Counted from the first letter of the stretch, positions 17,986-27,051 are shown. The stretch: 64,000 bases of DNA from Beggiatoa alba B18LD (GCF_000245015.1 NZ_JH600070.1:2543588-2607587); one strand, 5' to 3'. Notes: generated from the sequence alone by a model not told the origin. A program made the numbers and translations.

Positions 17986-18013
17986 ATTATAGGCGATTTT
18001 CTCCAAAGCGCAA
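17986..18013 (-). promoter_or_regulatory. Promoter of tRNA-Lys
   Basis: On the minus strand -35 TTGCGC (18008-18013) and a consensus -10 TATAAT (17986-17991) are separated by 16 bases; the tRNA begins 12 bases past the -10 box. Confidence 0.8.
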
Positions 18014-18080
18014 GCATTTTTTTAGTTTTTTATTACGAGTCTTACAACTTCTTGTCTTTTTTTAAAAGAAACTCGTCACT

Positions 18081-18536
18081 TTATTCCGCAGGCGTATTTT
18101 TTTCTACCCAGCGCATTGTGTTATCGTTTAAAGTTTCATGCTTCCAAAACGGGGCTTGTGTTTTTAACGATTCAATCAATAAGCGACAGCCCGCGAATGC
18201 TGCCGCGCGATGTGCTGACCATGCAGCCGTTAATACAATTGTATCATTGGGTAGAATTTCACCAACCCGATGAATAATAAGCGTATCTAATAACGAAAAT
18301 TCATTAAGGGCTTGCAGACTGATTTTTTGCAAGTATTTTTCTGTCATTTGCGGATAATGCTCTAAAAACATAGCTTTCACGCCATCGCCTTCGTTAAAAT
18401 CGCGCATTGTCCCCACAAAAACGGCTGCCGCACCACATTGTCCATGCAAGGCTTGCAAACTCTGTTCATAAGCCTGCAATTCTGCCCAAGGGTTAAAAGC
18501 CTGTTCTGTAATCAGTATTTTTAGCTGGGCATTCAT
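18081..18536 (-). CDS. moaE: Molybdopterin synthase catalytic subunit
   Basis: 151 residues. MoaE takes sulfur from the thiocarboxylate of MoaD and turns cyclic pyranopterin monophosphate into molybdopterin. Seen: GAAAVFVGTMRDFNEGD, LEHYPQMTEKYL, IIHRVGEILPNDTIVLTA, SAHRAAAFAGCRLLIESLKTQ and FWKHE, which include the conserved Arg/Lys residues of the active site. It lies 2 bases after moaD, a two-gene operon. The 3' flank (about 18049-18076) holds a decayed fragment of the repeat element's right end, TTTTAAAAGAAACTCG. Confidence 0.96.
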   Translation of the reverse strand: MNAQLKILITEQAFNPWAELQAYEQSLQALHGQCGAAAVFVGTMRDFNEGDGVKAMFLEHYPQMTEKYLQKISLQALNEFSLLDTLIIHRVGEILPNDTIVLTAAWSAHRAAAFAGCRLLIESLKTQAPFWKHETLNDNTMRWVEKNTPAE

Positions 18537-18538
18537 GA

Positions 18539-18769
18539 TTATCCCCCTGTGACAGGCGGAAAGAATGCGATTTCATCACCCGCTTGTACTAATGTTTCAG
18601 CGTTGACATATTCTAAATTGATTGCCATTAAGGCATGGTCTGGCAATGGTTGTGCGCAAACTTGTGTCCAGACTTCGCGCACACTAATAGGCTGTGTGAG
18701 GGTTAATTGCATTTCTTTTTTGCCAACAAGCTGGCGTAAACTGGCAAAAAACTTAATTGTAATCATCAT
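18539..18769 (-). CDS. moaD: Molybdopterin synthase sulfur carrier subunit
   Basis: 76 residues, ubiquitin-like fold. The C terminus ends in FFPPVTGG; the terminal Gly-Gly is the site where sulfur is carried as a thiocarboxylate. Other family features are IKFFASLRQLVGK at the start and AGDEIAFFPP. It is transcribed just ahead of moaE. AGGA lies 9 bases before the first of two adjacent ATGs. Confidence 0.95.
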   Translation of the reverse strand: MMITIKFFASLRQLVGKKEMQLTLTQPISVREVWTQVCAQPLPDHALMAINLEYVNAETLVQAGDEIAFFPPVTGG

Positions 18770-18806
18770 TATTAAAAATCCTATGTCATGACTTATCTAT
18801 AATTGA

Positions 18807-19349
18807 CTACCAACGACCATATTTTTCACGCAAGCGGTCAATTCGATATTGCTCACGCTTTGCTCTGTCTGCATCATCCCATGCTTTTAATTGTTTTTCC
18901 CATGTTTCGCGGGCTTCCATCTCCGCTTCACGGCGGATTTTATCCGCTTCCTGACGGGTTTGGCGTGCATTATTCCATTGCTCATAAAGCAGGGTTGGCG
19001 TTTCTGGGGTTTCTATGGGTTGTTGATGTAATGACAAATAGCGTTGTTTTGCCTGCATTGCACCCCATAAAGAATTCTCTTCAGGGTTTGCAGGTTGTTG
19101 TGTGACTGCGGGCGGTTTTTGCCCTTGTGTATGTTCATTTAACCACTGTTGATCAGCATGTTGTTCAGCAAGACGAGCTTGCTCATAGGCTTGATTACGC
19201 AACTGAATTTGTGTAAACCAGTTAAGCGTTGCCTCATCAGTCGCTGGTTGTACCGATAAACGGGGGTTTGGTAAAAGCACATTATTGGTGCAACCTAAAC
19301 ACAGTAACAAGCAGAAGCCGAGTATATAATAATATGTGTAATTTAACAT
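18807..19349 (-). CDS. Putative lipoprotein with charged helical C terminus
   Basis: 180 residues. Signal with lipobox LCLGC (Cys about residue 20), so probably an envelope lipoprotein. The rest is dominated by Gln, Glu, Arg and Lys, with a long predicted helix or coiled coil at the end (QTRQEADKIRREAEMEARETWEKQLKAW is the core of it in two parts: QTRQEADKIRREAE and ARETWEKQLKAW). No known domain recognised. It lies 38 bases upstream of moaD on the same strand but is not an obvious functional partner. Confidence 0.7.
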   Translation of the reverse strand: MLNYTYYYILGFCLLLCLGCTNNVLLPNPRLSVQPATDEATLNWFTQIQLRNQAYEQARLAEQHADQQWLNEHTQGQKPPAVTQQPANPEENSLWGAMQAKQRYLSLHQQPIETPETPTLLYEQWNNARQTRQEADKIRREAEMEARETWEKQLKAWDDADRAKREQYRIDRLREKYGRW

Positions 19350-19604
19350 TTTGTTCTACCTGAAAATTTTAGATAATCAACGCTTAATTATTGTTTATGT
19401 TTACACACAGCTTGTATTAACACTGATAGAAACGATAAAGACAACGCTATCGCCTATCAGAATACTAAATGCGATAATTTAAAGATTCTCTATGGATAGT
19501 CGGTTATATTAGTAAATGGCTTGTAACTTGCTAACACAATAAAACAAATCAACGCTATAGCTGAAATTATAGGAAATCATTCATAGCGGGGGAGAAGAAT
19601 AATA

Positions 19605-22600
19605 ATGCTTACACTGCCGGGTTACCGGATTGACGATCAAATTTATGAGGGTACACAGTCCATTGCTTACCGTGCGACGCGGGTTAGTGATGCACTGCCT
19701 GTCGTGTTGAAACTCTTAAAATCGGATTATCCTAGCCCGTTAGAATTAGCACAGTATCAACGTGAATATGACATTTTACGTCGTTTACATAGTGCAAATC
19801 TGACAAATCAAGAAAGTAATATTATTCAAGTCTATGCCTTAGAAAAATATAAAAATACCTTAGTGATGGTATTAGAAGATATTGCGGGCGTATCTTTAAA
19901 GGAATGGTTGCATAATCGCGAATTAAACCTGATTACCTTTCTTTTTCTGGCGATTAAAATCACGCAAGCGGTTGGTGAGATTCATGCCGAACATATTATT
20001 CATAAAGATATAAATCCCAGTAATATCGTTTATAACGCTGAAACAGGACAGTTAAAATTAATCGATTTTGGCATTGCTAGCGTACTACCACGCGAAAATC
20101 CTGCGCTTAAAAATATTGAGAAATTAGAAGGAACTTTACATTATTTATCGCCAGAGCAAACAGGGCGGGTTAATCGTCCGCTTGACTATCGCACCGATTT
20201 CTATTCATTAGGCGTTACGTTATATGAAATGCTGGTTGGGCAGTTACCTTTTAATACAGGAGATCTGCTGGAGTTAATCCACGCGCATATCGCCAAACAA
20301 CCTGCGTTACCACATACCATCCGCACAGATGTTCCGCTTGTTTTATCAAATGTTATCCTGTGTTTGTTAGAGAAAAATGCCGAGTTGCGTTATCAAAGTG
20401 CTTACGGCTTACAAATGGATTTAACCCGCTGTTTTGAATACTGTAACCGTCAAGAGGCATTAGCAACATTTGAATTACGTCAAGACGATATTACGACTGT
20501 TTTACAAATTCCTGAAAAATTATATGGCAATAGCCGAGCGGTGATAGAGCTACTAGACGCATTCGAACGTGTGAGTCAAGGCTGTACTGAAATGGTCTTA
20601 GTCTCAGGTGATGAGGGTGTTGGCAAAACAACGGTTGTCAATGAATTATATAAACCTGTTTTACAGCAACAAGGGCATTTTATTTCGGGGAAATTCGGGC
20701 AATTTCAAAGTACGACACCTTATACTGCGATTTTAGACGTATTCGGCGAATTAGTCCGTCAAGTTTTAACGGAAAGCGAAGCGCAATTAGCAAAGTGGAA
20801 AAAACGCATTCTGCAAGCCTTAGGCAAAAACGGACAATTAATTGTCGATGTGATTCCCGAAGTTGCCCTAATTATCGGTGAACAGCCAGCAACTGAGCAA
20901 AATGTTGGTTTTTTAGAAGCTCAAAACCGCTTTAACCGCGTTTTTTTAAGCTTTATGAAAGTTTTTTGCCAACCGTCTCACCCTTTAGCCATTGTATTAG
21001 ACGATTTACAATGGGCAGATACCGCCTCTTTAAAACTGCTGTCTATGCTGTTACGCGATGAAGAAACCCGCTATTTATTGGTCATTGGGGTTTATCGCCA
21101 GCATGAAGTGGATGAATTGCACCCGTTACGTCTGACATTGGATGAATTGCGCCAATCGATGACGATTACCTTACAAATTACCTTACAACCCTTAGATTTA
21201 GAAGCAATTACACAATTGCTCATGGATACATTACACGCTGACCGCCAGCGCGTGCATCCCTTAGCTGAAATCGTTCTAAACAAAACAGATGGTAATCCTC
21301 TATTTATTCAACAATTTGTCAAAACCTTGCATGATGAGGGTTTGCTCAGTTTAAACTTTCAATCATCAGAAAATGGTCAACGCCAACCCATATGGCAATG
21401 GCATTTAGAAGCGATAGAAGAAGCCAGCATTACTGATAACGTTGCTGATTTATTAGTACAAAAATTACAAAAACTGCCCGAAGAAACACAGCATTTGCTC
21501 TCGTTAGCCGCCTGTTTGGGAAATCCCTTTGATGTTTCCATCATTGCGATGTTAGCAGGTGATGAAGTCCTTACGACCACACAACGCTTGCTTCCCGCCT
21601 TAGAAGCCAATTTAATTGCACCGTTAAACGGTTCTCATCCAAATTTATTCCGCTTTTTACACAATCGAGTACAAGAGACCGCGTATAACTTACTCAGTAA
21701 TATTGCTAAACAAAAAAATCACGTACTCATTGGGCATTTACTCTGTAAGGAATTAGGCGCGGAGAAAACCATCGAAGAACTTTTTGAAATTACCAATCAT
21801 TTCAATTTAGGACTGCCTCTGATTACCAATACAGAAGATAAAGTCCTTGTCGCGGAATTAAATCTGCTGGCTGCAAAACGCGCAAAAACCGCCGCCGCCT
21901 ATGATTCTGCATTTCGCTATCTCAGTGCGGCATTAGAACTGTTTACCCCACACGCATGGCAAACCCACTATTCACTGATTTTAGAAATTACGGTTGAAGG
22001 GACAGAAGTCGCTTATTACATCGGCGATATAGACGAGATGGAACGCCTTGCCCTGCGCGTTCTACGCTATGCCCGCACACTGCTGGATAAAATCCGTGTG
22101 TATGAAGTACGGATTCAAGCCGCACGTTCACAAGGGCGATTTCGTGACGCGCTCAATATTGCCCGTCATGTCTTGCGCAAACTCGATATTAAATTACCCG
22201 ACAATCCAAACAAATGGCGAATTTGGTGGGCAGAGTTACGCATGAAATTAACGCTCACCGCAGGTGATAGACCGAATTTATTAGAACTGCCGTTAATGCA
22301 TCAACCTGAAAAATTAGCGGCAATGCGGATACTTAATCATGCGACTTCTGCCGCCTATGCCGCACAACCAAATTTAATGCCCTTGATTATCTTCCGTTTA
22401 ATTCAACTCTCCGTTGATTTTGGCAATACAACAGTCTCTGCCTACGCTTATGCGACTTATGGGCAACGTTTATGCGGAACGGGCTTTATTGACAGTGGTT
22501 ATCAATTTGGTGAATTAGCGATACAACTCAGCGAACGCTTAAATAAGCGCGAGTTTCGGACAAAAACCTTTTTTATCGTCAACGCCTTTATTCGTCATTG

Positions 22601-25600
22601 GCGCACGCCTGTGCGTGACATATTAAATCCATTACGTGATGTCTGGCAATTAGGGCTAGAAATGGGCGAATTTGATTTCGCCAGCCTAAGCATGTTTGCC
22701 CGTCTTGCCTACGCGGCATTAATCGGCGAGTCTTTAGAAACCTTAGAAAAGGAAATGAGCGCGTATAGCCAAGAGATTCGCCAACTGCGCCAAGTGGTCG
22801 CGGCAAATCTGATTGATATTTATCATCAAAGCATTTTGAACTTACGCGGGCAGTTGCTCGAAAATCCAAGCCAATTAATCGGTTTGGTGTATAACGAAAC
22901 CGAACAAGTTGCTTTTTACGAAAAGCATAACAATCGAACAGCGTTGTATCATAACTATTTTAACAAGGCGATATTAGCGTATTACTTTCAAGAACCTTAT
23001 AAAGCACAGGATTACATCCAACAAGCAGGTAAATATTTAAATGGGACAATAGGCTCTGTGCCGTTTGCTTTCTTCCATTTTTACGAATCACTGATTTTAT
23101 TAAGTATTTATCCACAAGTAACACCCCGCGAACAAAAAAGTATTTTACACACGGTTGATAGTAATCAGAAAAAAATCCAAACATGGGCAAGTTTTTCTCC
23201 TGCCAATCAACAGCATAAATATTACCTTGTTGCTGCCGAGCGTGAACGGGCATTAAAACATGATAAAGAAGCGCGAGAATATTATGACTTAGCCATTCAT
23301 CTTGCTCATGAACAAGGTTATCTAAATGAGGAAGCCCTTGCCTGTGAATTAGCGGGCGAGTTTTATCTACAACGGGGTTTAGTGAAATATGCTTATGCCT
23401 GTTTACGTGATGCCCACTATACCTATATCCGCTGGGGTGCGTTAGCAAAGGCGAAAGAACTAGAAGCGCGTCACAGTAATTTATTCACACAACGCAATAG
23501 CAACAATAATACCACGACAATTACAACATTTATCACCCAACAAGGCTCGCCCAATATGCTAGATTTTTCTAGCATTTTAAAAGCCTCACAAGCTAGCGCG
23601 AGCGAGTTAGATTTAAGCAAATTATTAAAAAAGCTCATGCAAATTGTGCTAGAAAATGCAGGGGCAGAGCGTAGCTTATTAGTGTTAGAACAAAATGGGC
23701 ATTGGGTGATAGAAGCGGAAGGCTCATTAAATACGGAACATGTGGAAATCTTGCAAGATTTACCCTTAGAAAATGCCGCTTTATCGATACCAATTACCCT
23801 CGTTAATTACGTGATTCGCGTGCAAGATTGTGTCGTTTTAAATGATGCGTGCAATCTCGGTAAATTTACCCGCGACCCGTATATTGCCAGCCAACAGATA
23901 AAATCAATTCTCTGTATGCCTATGCTGAATAAGGGCGCGCTCAGTGGCATTCTGTATTTAGAAAATAATCTCTCAACGGGTGTTTTTACCCCTGAACGGG
24001 TGGAAATTCTCAGTTTATTATCAAATCAAATGGCAATTTCTTTAGATAACGCCCGTTTATATAAGACATTAGGCGAAAATGAAGAACGCTTGCGCATTAT
24101 TACCGATACCACGCCAATTGCGTTATCAATCAGCCGACCTGAAGACGGGTTAATTCTCTATGCAAATCCGCGCATAGAATCCGTATTCGGGTTGCCCCCA
24201 AATACCTTGATTAATCAATATCGCACAGTCGATTTTTACCGCAATTCGCAAGACCGCGAAAAAGTGATGGGGGCTTTTCGGCGGTTTGGCTCAGTGAGCA
24301 ATTACGAAGTTGAGTTTCGCAATGTTTACAATCAAACGGTTTGGGTCGCACTGTTTGTGCATCCGATTCGTTTTAGCAATCAAAATGTCTTATTAAGTGC
24401 TTATTACGACATCACTGATATTAAAAATGCTGAAGAAGAACGCTTGCGTTTTACCCGTGCATTACAAGAAAGTGAAGAACGTTTCCGCGTCATTGCAGAA
24501 ACAATGCCCGTACCTATTTTTATTATCCAACCAGAATCTGGTGTCATTCTTTACGCAAATCAACAAAGCAGCCAAACATTTGGCTATGATATTCCAGAAT
24601 TAGTCGAACACTCTATTTTAGAACTCTATCGCACACCAAACGACCAACGAAACTACATTTCTTTATATAAACAAAATAAAGGCAAAGTTAAAGATTACGA
24701 AGTCGAATTTCTCCGCGCCGATAACACCACCGTCTGGGTTGCGATTTCTACCCAACAAGCCACTTATGCGGGGGAAAGAGTCATTTTAGCCGCACTGCAT
24801 GACATCACCGACCGTAAACGCGCTGAACAAGAACATATCCGTTTAATTGAAATCCTCAGACATAACGAACAATTAGCGTCAGAAAATGCACGTATGGGGG
24901 CAGAATTATCCGTGTCACGCCAATTACAACGGATGCTTTTACCCACAGACATAGAGCTAACCCAGCTAGATTATTTAGACATTGCGGCTTTTATGGAACC
25001 TGCAGAAGAAGTGGGCGGTGATTATTACGATATTCTGCAATACGGCGAACATACCTTAATTGGTATTGGGGATGTGACAGGACACGGGCTAGAAAGTGGC
25101 GTGATTATGCTCATGATACAAATGGCTGTCCGTACCTTATTAGAAACCCAACTCACCAGCCCTGAAGCCTTTCTCCCCATTATTAACCGTGCGGTTTACG
25201 GCAATATTCAACGCATGGGCTCAGATAAAAGCCTTACGCTCAGTCTCGTGGATTGTTATCCCTCTCCGCTAGATAGCTCACTGACTATTGTTCGAATGAC
25301 AGGACAACATGAAGAAGTTTTGCTGGTGCGTCAAACTGGGCAAATAGAACGGATTAATACAACAACACTCGGTTTTCCAATTGGCTTAGAAGAAAATATT
25401 CAAGATTTAGTGGGGTATCAAGAAGTTATCTTAGAGATTGGCGACGGTTTAGTGCTGTACACGGATGGCGTTACAGAAGCATTGAATGCGGAAAAACATC
25501 AATATGGGATTAAACGCTTGTGTGATGTGATTAGCCAACATTGGCAAAAGTCTGTTGAACAAATCAGTAAAACCGTTATAGCCGATGTCCGTGATTATTT

Positions 25601-25658
25601 AGAAGGCGATAAGCTAAAAGATGATATTACTTTGTTGGTTATCAAAAAATGTAAATAA
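19605..25658 (+). CDS. Giant signalling protein: Ser/Thr kinase - AAA ATPase - helical repeat - GAF - PAS - PAS - SpoIIE phosphatase
   Basis: 2017 residues. Order: protein kinase (about 1-275) with VVLKLLK Lys, IIHKDINPSN catalytic loop and IDFGIAS; AAA-type ATPase (about 305-640) with Walker A GDEGVGKTT and Walker B AIVLDDLQWAD; a long TPR-like helical region (about 700-1300); GAF (about 1330-1485); two PAS domains (about 1492-1610 and 1622-1740); a short coiled coil; and a PP2C/SpoIIE phosphatase (about 1782-2017) with EEVGGDYYDIL, GIGDVTGHGLESG and LYTDGVTEA. The kinase to GAF plan is that of multisensor kinases such as HstK-like proteins; here the usual histidine kinase end is replaced by a phosphatase. 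No membrane segment. Probably phosphorylates and dephosphorylates partner proteins in response to ligands. It begins after GGGGGAG. Confidence 0.93.
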   Translation: MLTLPGYRIDDQIYEGTQSIAYRATRVSDALPVVLKLLKSDYPSPLELAQYQREYDILRRLHSANLTNQESNIIQVYALEKYKNTLVMVLEDIAGVSLKEWLHNRELNLITFLFLAIKITQAVGEIHAEHIIHKDINPSNIVYNAETGQLKLIDFGIASVLPRENPALKNIEKLEGTLHYLSPEQTGRVNRPLDYRTDFYSLGVTLYEMLVGQLPFNTGDLLELIHAHIAKQPALPHTIRTDVPLVLSNVILCLLEKNAELRYQSAYGLQMDLTRCFEYCNRQEALATFELRQDDITTVLQIPEKLYGNSRAVIELLDAFERVSQGCTEMVLVSGDEGVGKTTVVNELYKPVLQQQGHFISGKFGQFQSTTPYTAILDVFGELVRQVLTESEAQLAKWKKRILQALGKNGQLIVDVIPEVALIIGEQPATEQNVGFLEAQNRFNRVFLSFMKVFCQPSHPLAIVLDDLQWADTASLKLLSMLLRDEETRYLLVIGVYRQHEVDELHPLRLTLDELRQSMTITLQITLQPLDLEAITQLLMDTLHADRQRVHPLAEIVLNKTDGNPLFIQQFVKTLHDEGLLSLNFQSSENGQRQPIWQWHLEAIEEASITDNVADLLVQKLQKLPEETQHLLSLAACLGNPFDVSIIAMLAGDEVLTTTQRLLPALEANLIAPLNGSHPNLFRFLHNRVQETAYNLLSNIAKQKNHVLIGHLLCKELGAEKTIEELFEITNHFNLGLPLITNTEDKVLVAELNLLAAKRAKTAAAYDSAFRYLSAALELFTPHAWQTHYSLILEITVEGTEVAYYIGDIDEMERLALRVLRYARTLLDKIRVYEVRIQAARSQGRFRDALNIARHVLRKLDIKLPDNPNKWRIWWAELRMKLTLTAGDRPNLLELPLMHQPEKLAAMRILNHATSAAYAAQPNLMPLIIFRLIQLSVDFGNTTVSAYAYATYGQRLCGTGFIDSGYQFGELAIQLSERLNKREFRTKTFFIVNAFIRHWRTPVRDILNPLRDVWQLGLEMGEFDFASLSMFARLAYAALIGESLETLEKEMSAYSQEIRQLRQVVAANLIDIYHQSILNLRGQLLENPSQLIGLVYNETEQVAFYEKHNNRTALYHNYFNKAILAYYFQEPYKAQDYIQQAGKYLNGTIGSVPFAFFHFYESLILLSIYPQVTPREQKSILHTVDSNQKKIQTWASFSPANQQHKYYLVAAERERALKHDKEAREYYDLAIHLAHEQGYLNEEALACELAGEFYLQRGLVKYAYACLRDAHYTYIRWGALAKAKELEARHSNLFTQRNSNNNTTTITTFITQQGSPNMLDFSSILKASQASASELDLSKLLKKLMQIVLENAGAERSLLVLEQNGHWVIEAEGSLNTEHVEILQDLPLENAALSIPITLVNYVIRVQDCVVLNDACNLGKFTRDPYIASQQIKSILCMPMLNKGALSGILYLENNLSTGVFTPERVEILSLLSNQMAISLDNARLYKTLGENEERLRIITDTTPIALSISRPEDGLILYANPRIESVFGLPPNTLINQYRTVDFYRNSQDREKVMGAFRRFGSVSNYEVEFRNVYNQTVWVALFVHPIRFSNQNVLLSAYYDITDIKNAEEERLRFTRALQESEERFRVIAETMPVPIFIIQPESGVILYANQQSSQTFGYDIPELVEHSILELYRTPNDQRNYISLYKQNKGKVKDYEVEFLRADNTTVWVAISTQQATYAGERVILAALHDITDRKRAEQEHIRLIEILRHNEQLASENARMGAELSVSRQLQRMLLPTDIELTQLDYLDIAAFMEPAEEVGGDYYDILQYGEHTLIGIGDVTGHGLESGVIMLMIQMAVRTLLETQLTSPEAFLPIINRAVYGNIQRMGSDKSLTLSLVDCYPSPLDSSLTIVRMTGQHEEVLLVRQTGQIERINTTTLGFPIGLEENIQDLVGYQEVILEIGDGLVLYTDGVTEALNAEKHQYGIKRLCDVISQHWQKSVEQISKTVIADVRDYLEGDKLKDDITLLVIKKCK

Positions 25659-25913
25659 GGTGAGTTTGGCGAGTTTTTTAAAAAGACAATCGCTTGTCTG
25701 AATCAGGATTCACAGGATTTTCAGGATTAGCACGACTGAAAAGCGTTATTCACATTAATTTTTTGGTTTTGCTCGTTACCAAGTTTCACTTGGTAATGCC
25801 TACTCGCCAAGCTCTGCTTGGCTTGTACTTGAACGCTTCAATCTTAAGTTTGCTTGTATTCGGCAAGCGGAGCTTGCAAGGCAGGCATTACCAAGCAGAG
25901 CTTGGTAACGAGC
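25659..25913. repeat. Inverted-repeat element, copy 3, interrupted by a 143-bp module
   Basis: Starts directly after the TAA of the giant gene (GGTGAGTTTGGCGAG) and holds the left arm GTCTGAATCAGGATTCACAG and the centre; then the 143-bp module takes over at 25771 and the right half of the element is absent. Confidence 0.8.
25771..25913 (+). repeat. 143-bp palindromic module, copy A
   Basis: Bounded by GCTCGTTACC and GGTAACGAGC, with inner hairpins (CCAAGCTCTGCTTGG, GCAAGCGGAGCTTGC). The reverse complement of this whole module occurs at 43764-43906 with only one base changed. Confidence 0.88.
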
Positions 25914-26142
25914 AAAAAAACCCCTCGAATTCGAGGGGTTTAAAATTGGGATTATTGAGCTTTTCCCAGATGCCAAGATATTCTATTGTGTTACGATTTC
26001 TCATCCAATTACCAATAACAGCACTTGTATCTTCGGTCTTATATTTAGCAATATCAGTAAGTAATATGTAATCAGTATTGTTTATTTTAACGACAACAAC
26101 ATCTGTATTATTGACATTTATTTTTGTCATTTCATTACTCAT
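25888..26142 (-). pseudogene. Truncated KilA-N domain protein
   Basis: The frame encodes 84 residues. The first 70 or so are the start of a KilA-N DNA-binding domain (YILLTDIAKYKTEDTSAVIG, NWMRNRNTIEYLGIWEKLN, PNFKPLEFEGF), a domain of large DNA viruses, phages and bacterial mobile-element proteins that normally continues for another 60-100 residues. Here the frame runs into the 143-bp module and stops after CSLPSSAW, residues coded by the module's end. At the junction the coding sequence contains a perfect palindrome CCCCTCGAATTCGAGGGG followed by seven Ts, a terminator on the coding strand. It is a remnant or a short functional derivative; truncation is more likely. Confidence 0.72.
25922..25939. 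terminator. Palindromic terminator inside the KilA-N remnant
   Basis: CCCCTCGAATTCGAGGGG is a perfect 18-base palindrome, followed by TTT on the plus strand and TTTTTTT on the minus strand. On the minus strand it stops transcripts just before the truncated frame ends. Confidence 0.6.
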
Positions 26143-26203
26143 TCATTCATTAGTTTAAGTGTTTTTACTTAGCACGCCTTTCAGATACTCTCTGATATTT
26201 AAT

Positions 26204-26518
26204 TTAACCTGAGTTCGGCGAGTTTTATAAAATAAAACAGAGACCTGCTAGGTTTTAAAAACCTAGCAGGTCTGTCGGAACGTGCGAAAAGAGTTGAAGG
26301 ACTGGCAGAGATTATTCTCTTGTTTTTCATCTGGATTCACCAGACAAGATTAAAACATTGTCTGAATCAGGATTTTCAGGATTAACAGAATTAAAAAGCA
26401 TGATTCACCTTAATTTTTTGGTTTAAGGGTTTTAAATTCTGCTAATTCTGAAAATTCTGTGAATTCTGATTCAGACAAACGCTTGTCTTTTTAAAAGAAT
26501 CTCGCCGAACTCAGGTTA
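26204..26518. repeat. Inverted-repeat element, copy 4 (best-preserved ends)
   Basis: TTAACCTGAGTTCGGCGAG at 26204-26222 matches CTCGCCGAACTCAGGTTA at 26501-26518 as terminal inverted repeats. Inside: the 33-bp palindrome (26241-26273), the CTGTCGGAACGTGCGAAAAG module, GGACTGGCAGAGATTATTC (shared with copy 6), the arm GTCTGAATCAGGATTTTCAG and the facing arm ending ATTCAGACA. Both flanks carry TATTTAA, a possible target-site duplication, though the flanks are AT-rich. Confidence 0.85.
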
Positions 26519-26610
26519 TATTTAAGGTTTATAACATAAAAGTATAAGAAACTCTCTTTCTTCTTTCGTTATACTTTACCTTTCACACCCATCAGTAAGA
26601 AAAGACTCAA

Positions 26611-27051
26611 ATGACAGAGATTGTACGTTCAATTACCCCAAAAGACGCATGGCAATTGCTGGAGGATAATCCAAAAGCGATATTAATCGACGTGCGTTCA
26701 GAAATGGAATATTTATGGATAGGACATCCTAAAGGGGCTATTCATATTCCTTGGATTGATGAGCCTGATTGGATAGTCAATCCCCATTTTGCCGCAGAAG
26801 TACGTAAATTATTGTTAGGTGGCATTATCACTGACCATGAAGACAGTGCACATCCAATAGACAGCGTACCGTTGTTACTCATTTGTCGCAGTGGTAATCG
26901 TTCTTTAGAAGCGGGTAAAGAATTGGTTAAACATGGTTTTACAAACGTCTATAACGTCGTTGAAGGCTTTGAAGGCGCGTTAGACCATGAACACCACCGT
27001 GGCACGTTGGGCGGTTGGCGGTTTCATGGTTTACCGTGGGAACAGACTTAA
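26611..27051 (+). CDS. Rhodanese-domain sulfurtransferase
   Basis: 146 residues, one rhodanese domain: ILIDVRSEMEY near the N terminus and the active-site loop ICRSGNRS with Cys92, which would carry a persulfide. The AWQLLEDNP start and a C-terminal GGWRFHGLPW are typical of single-domain cytoplasmic rhodaneses in sulfur bacteria. The stop overlaps that of rlmKL by 4 bases (convergent genes share TTAA). Physiological sulfur donor unknown. Confidence 0.9.
   Translation: MTEIVRSITPKDAWQLLEDNPKAILIDVRSEMEYLWIGHPKGAIHIPWIDEPDWIVNPHFAAEVRKLLLGGIITDHEDSAHPIDSVPLLLICRSGNRSLEAGKELVKHGFTNVYNVVEGFEGALDHEHHRGTLGGWRFHGLPWEQT

Noticed and set aside
22960-23448. 162-residue frame antisense to the giant signalling gene
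   Set aside because: Shadow frame; the plus-strand frame is continuous and has recognisable repeats here.
25694-26071. Open frame of 125 residues on the plus strand
   Set aside because: It runs through repeat element 3, the 143-bp module and the antisense of the KilA-N remnant; not a coherent protein.
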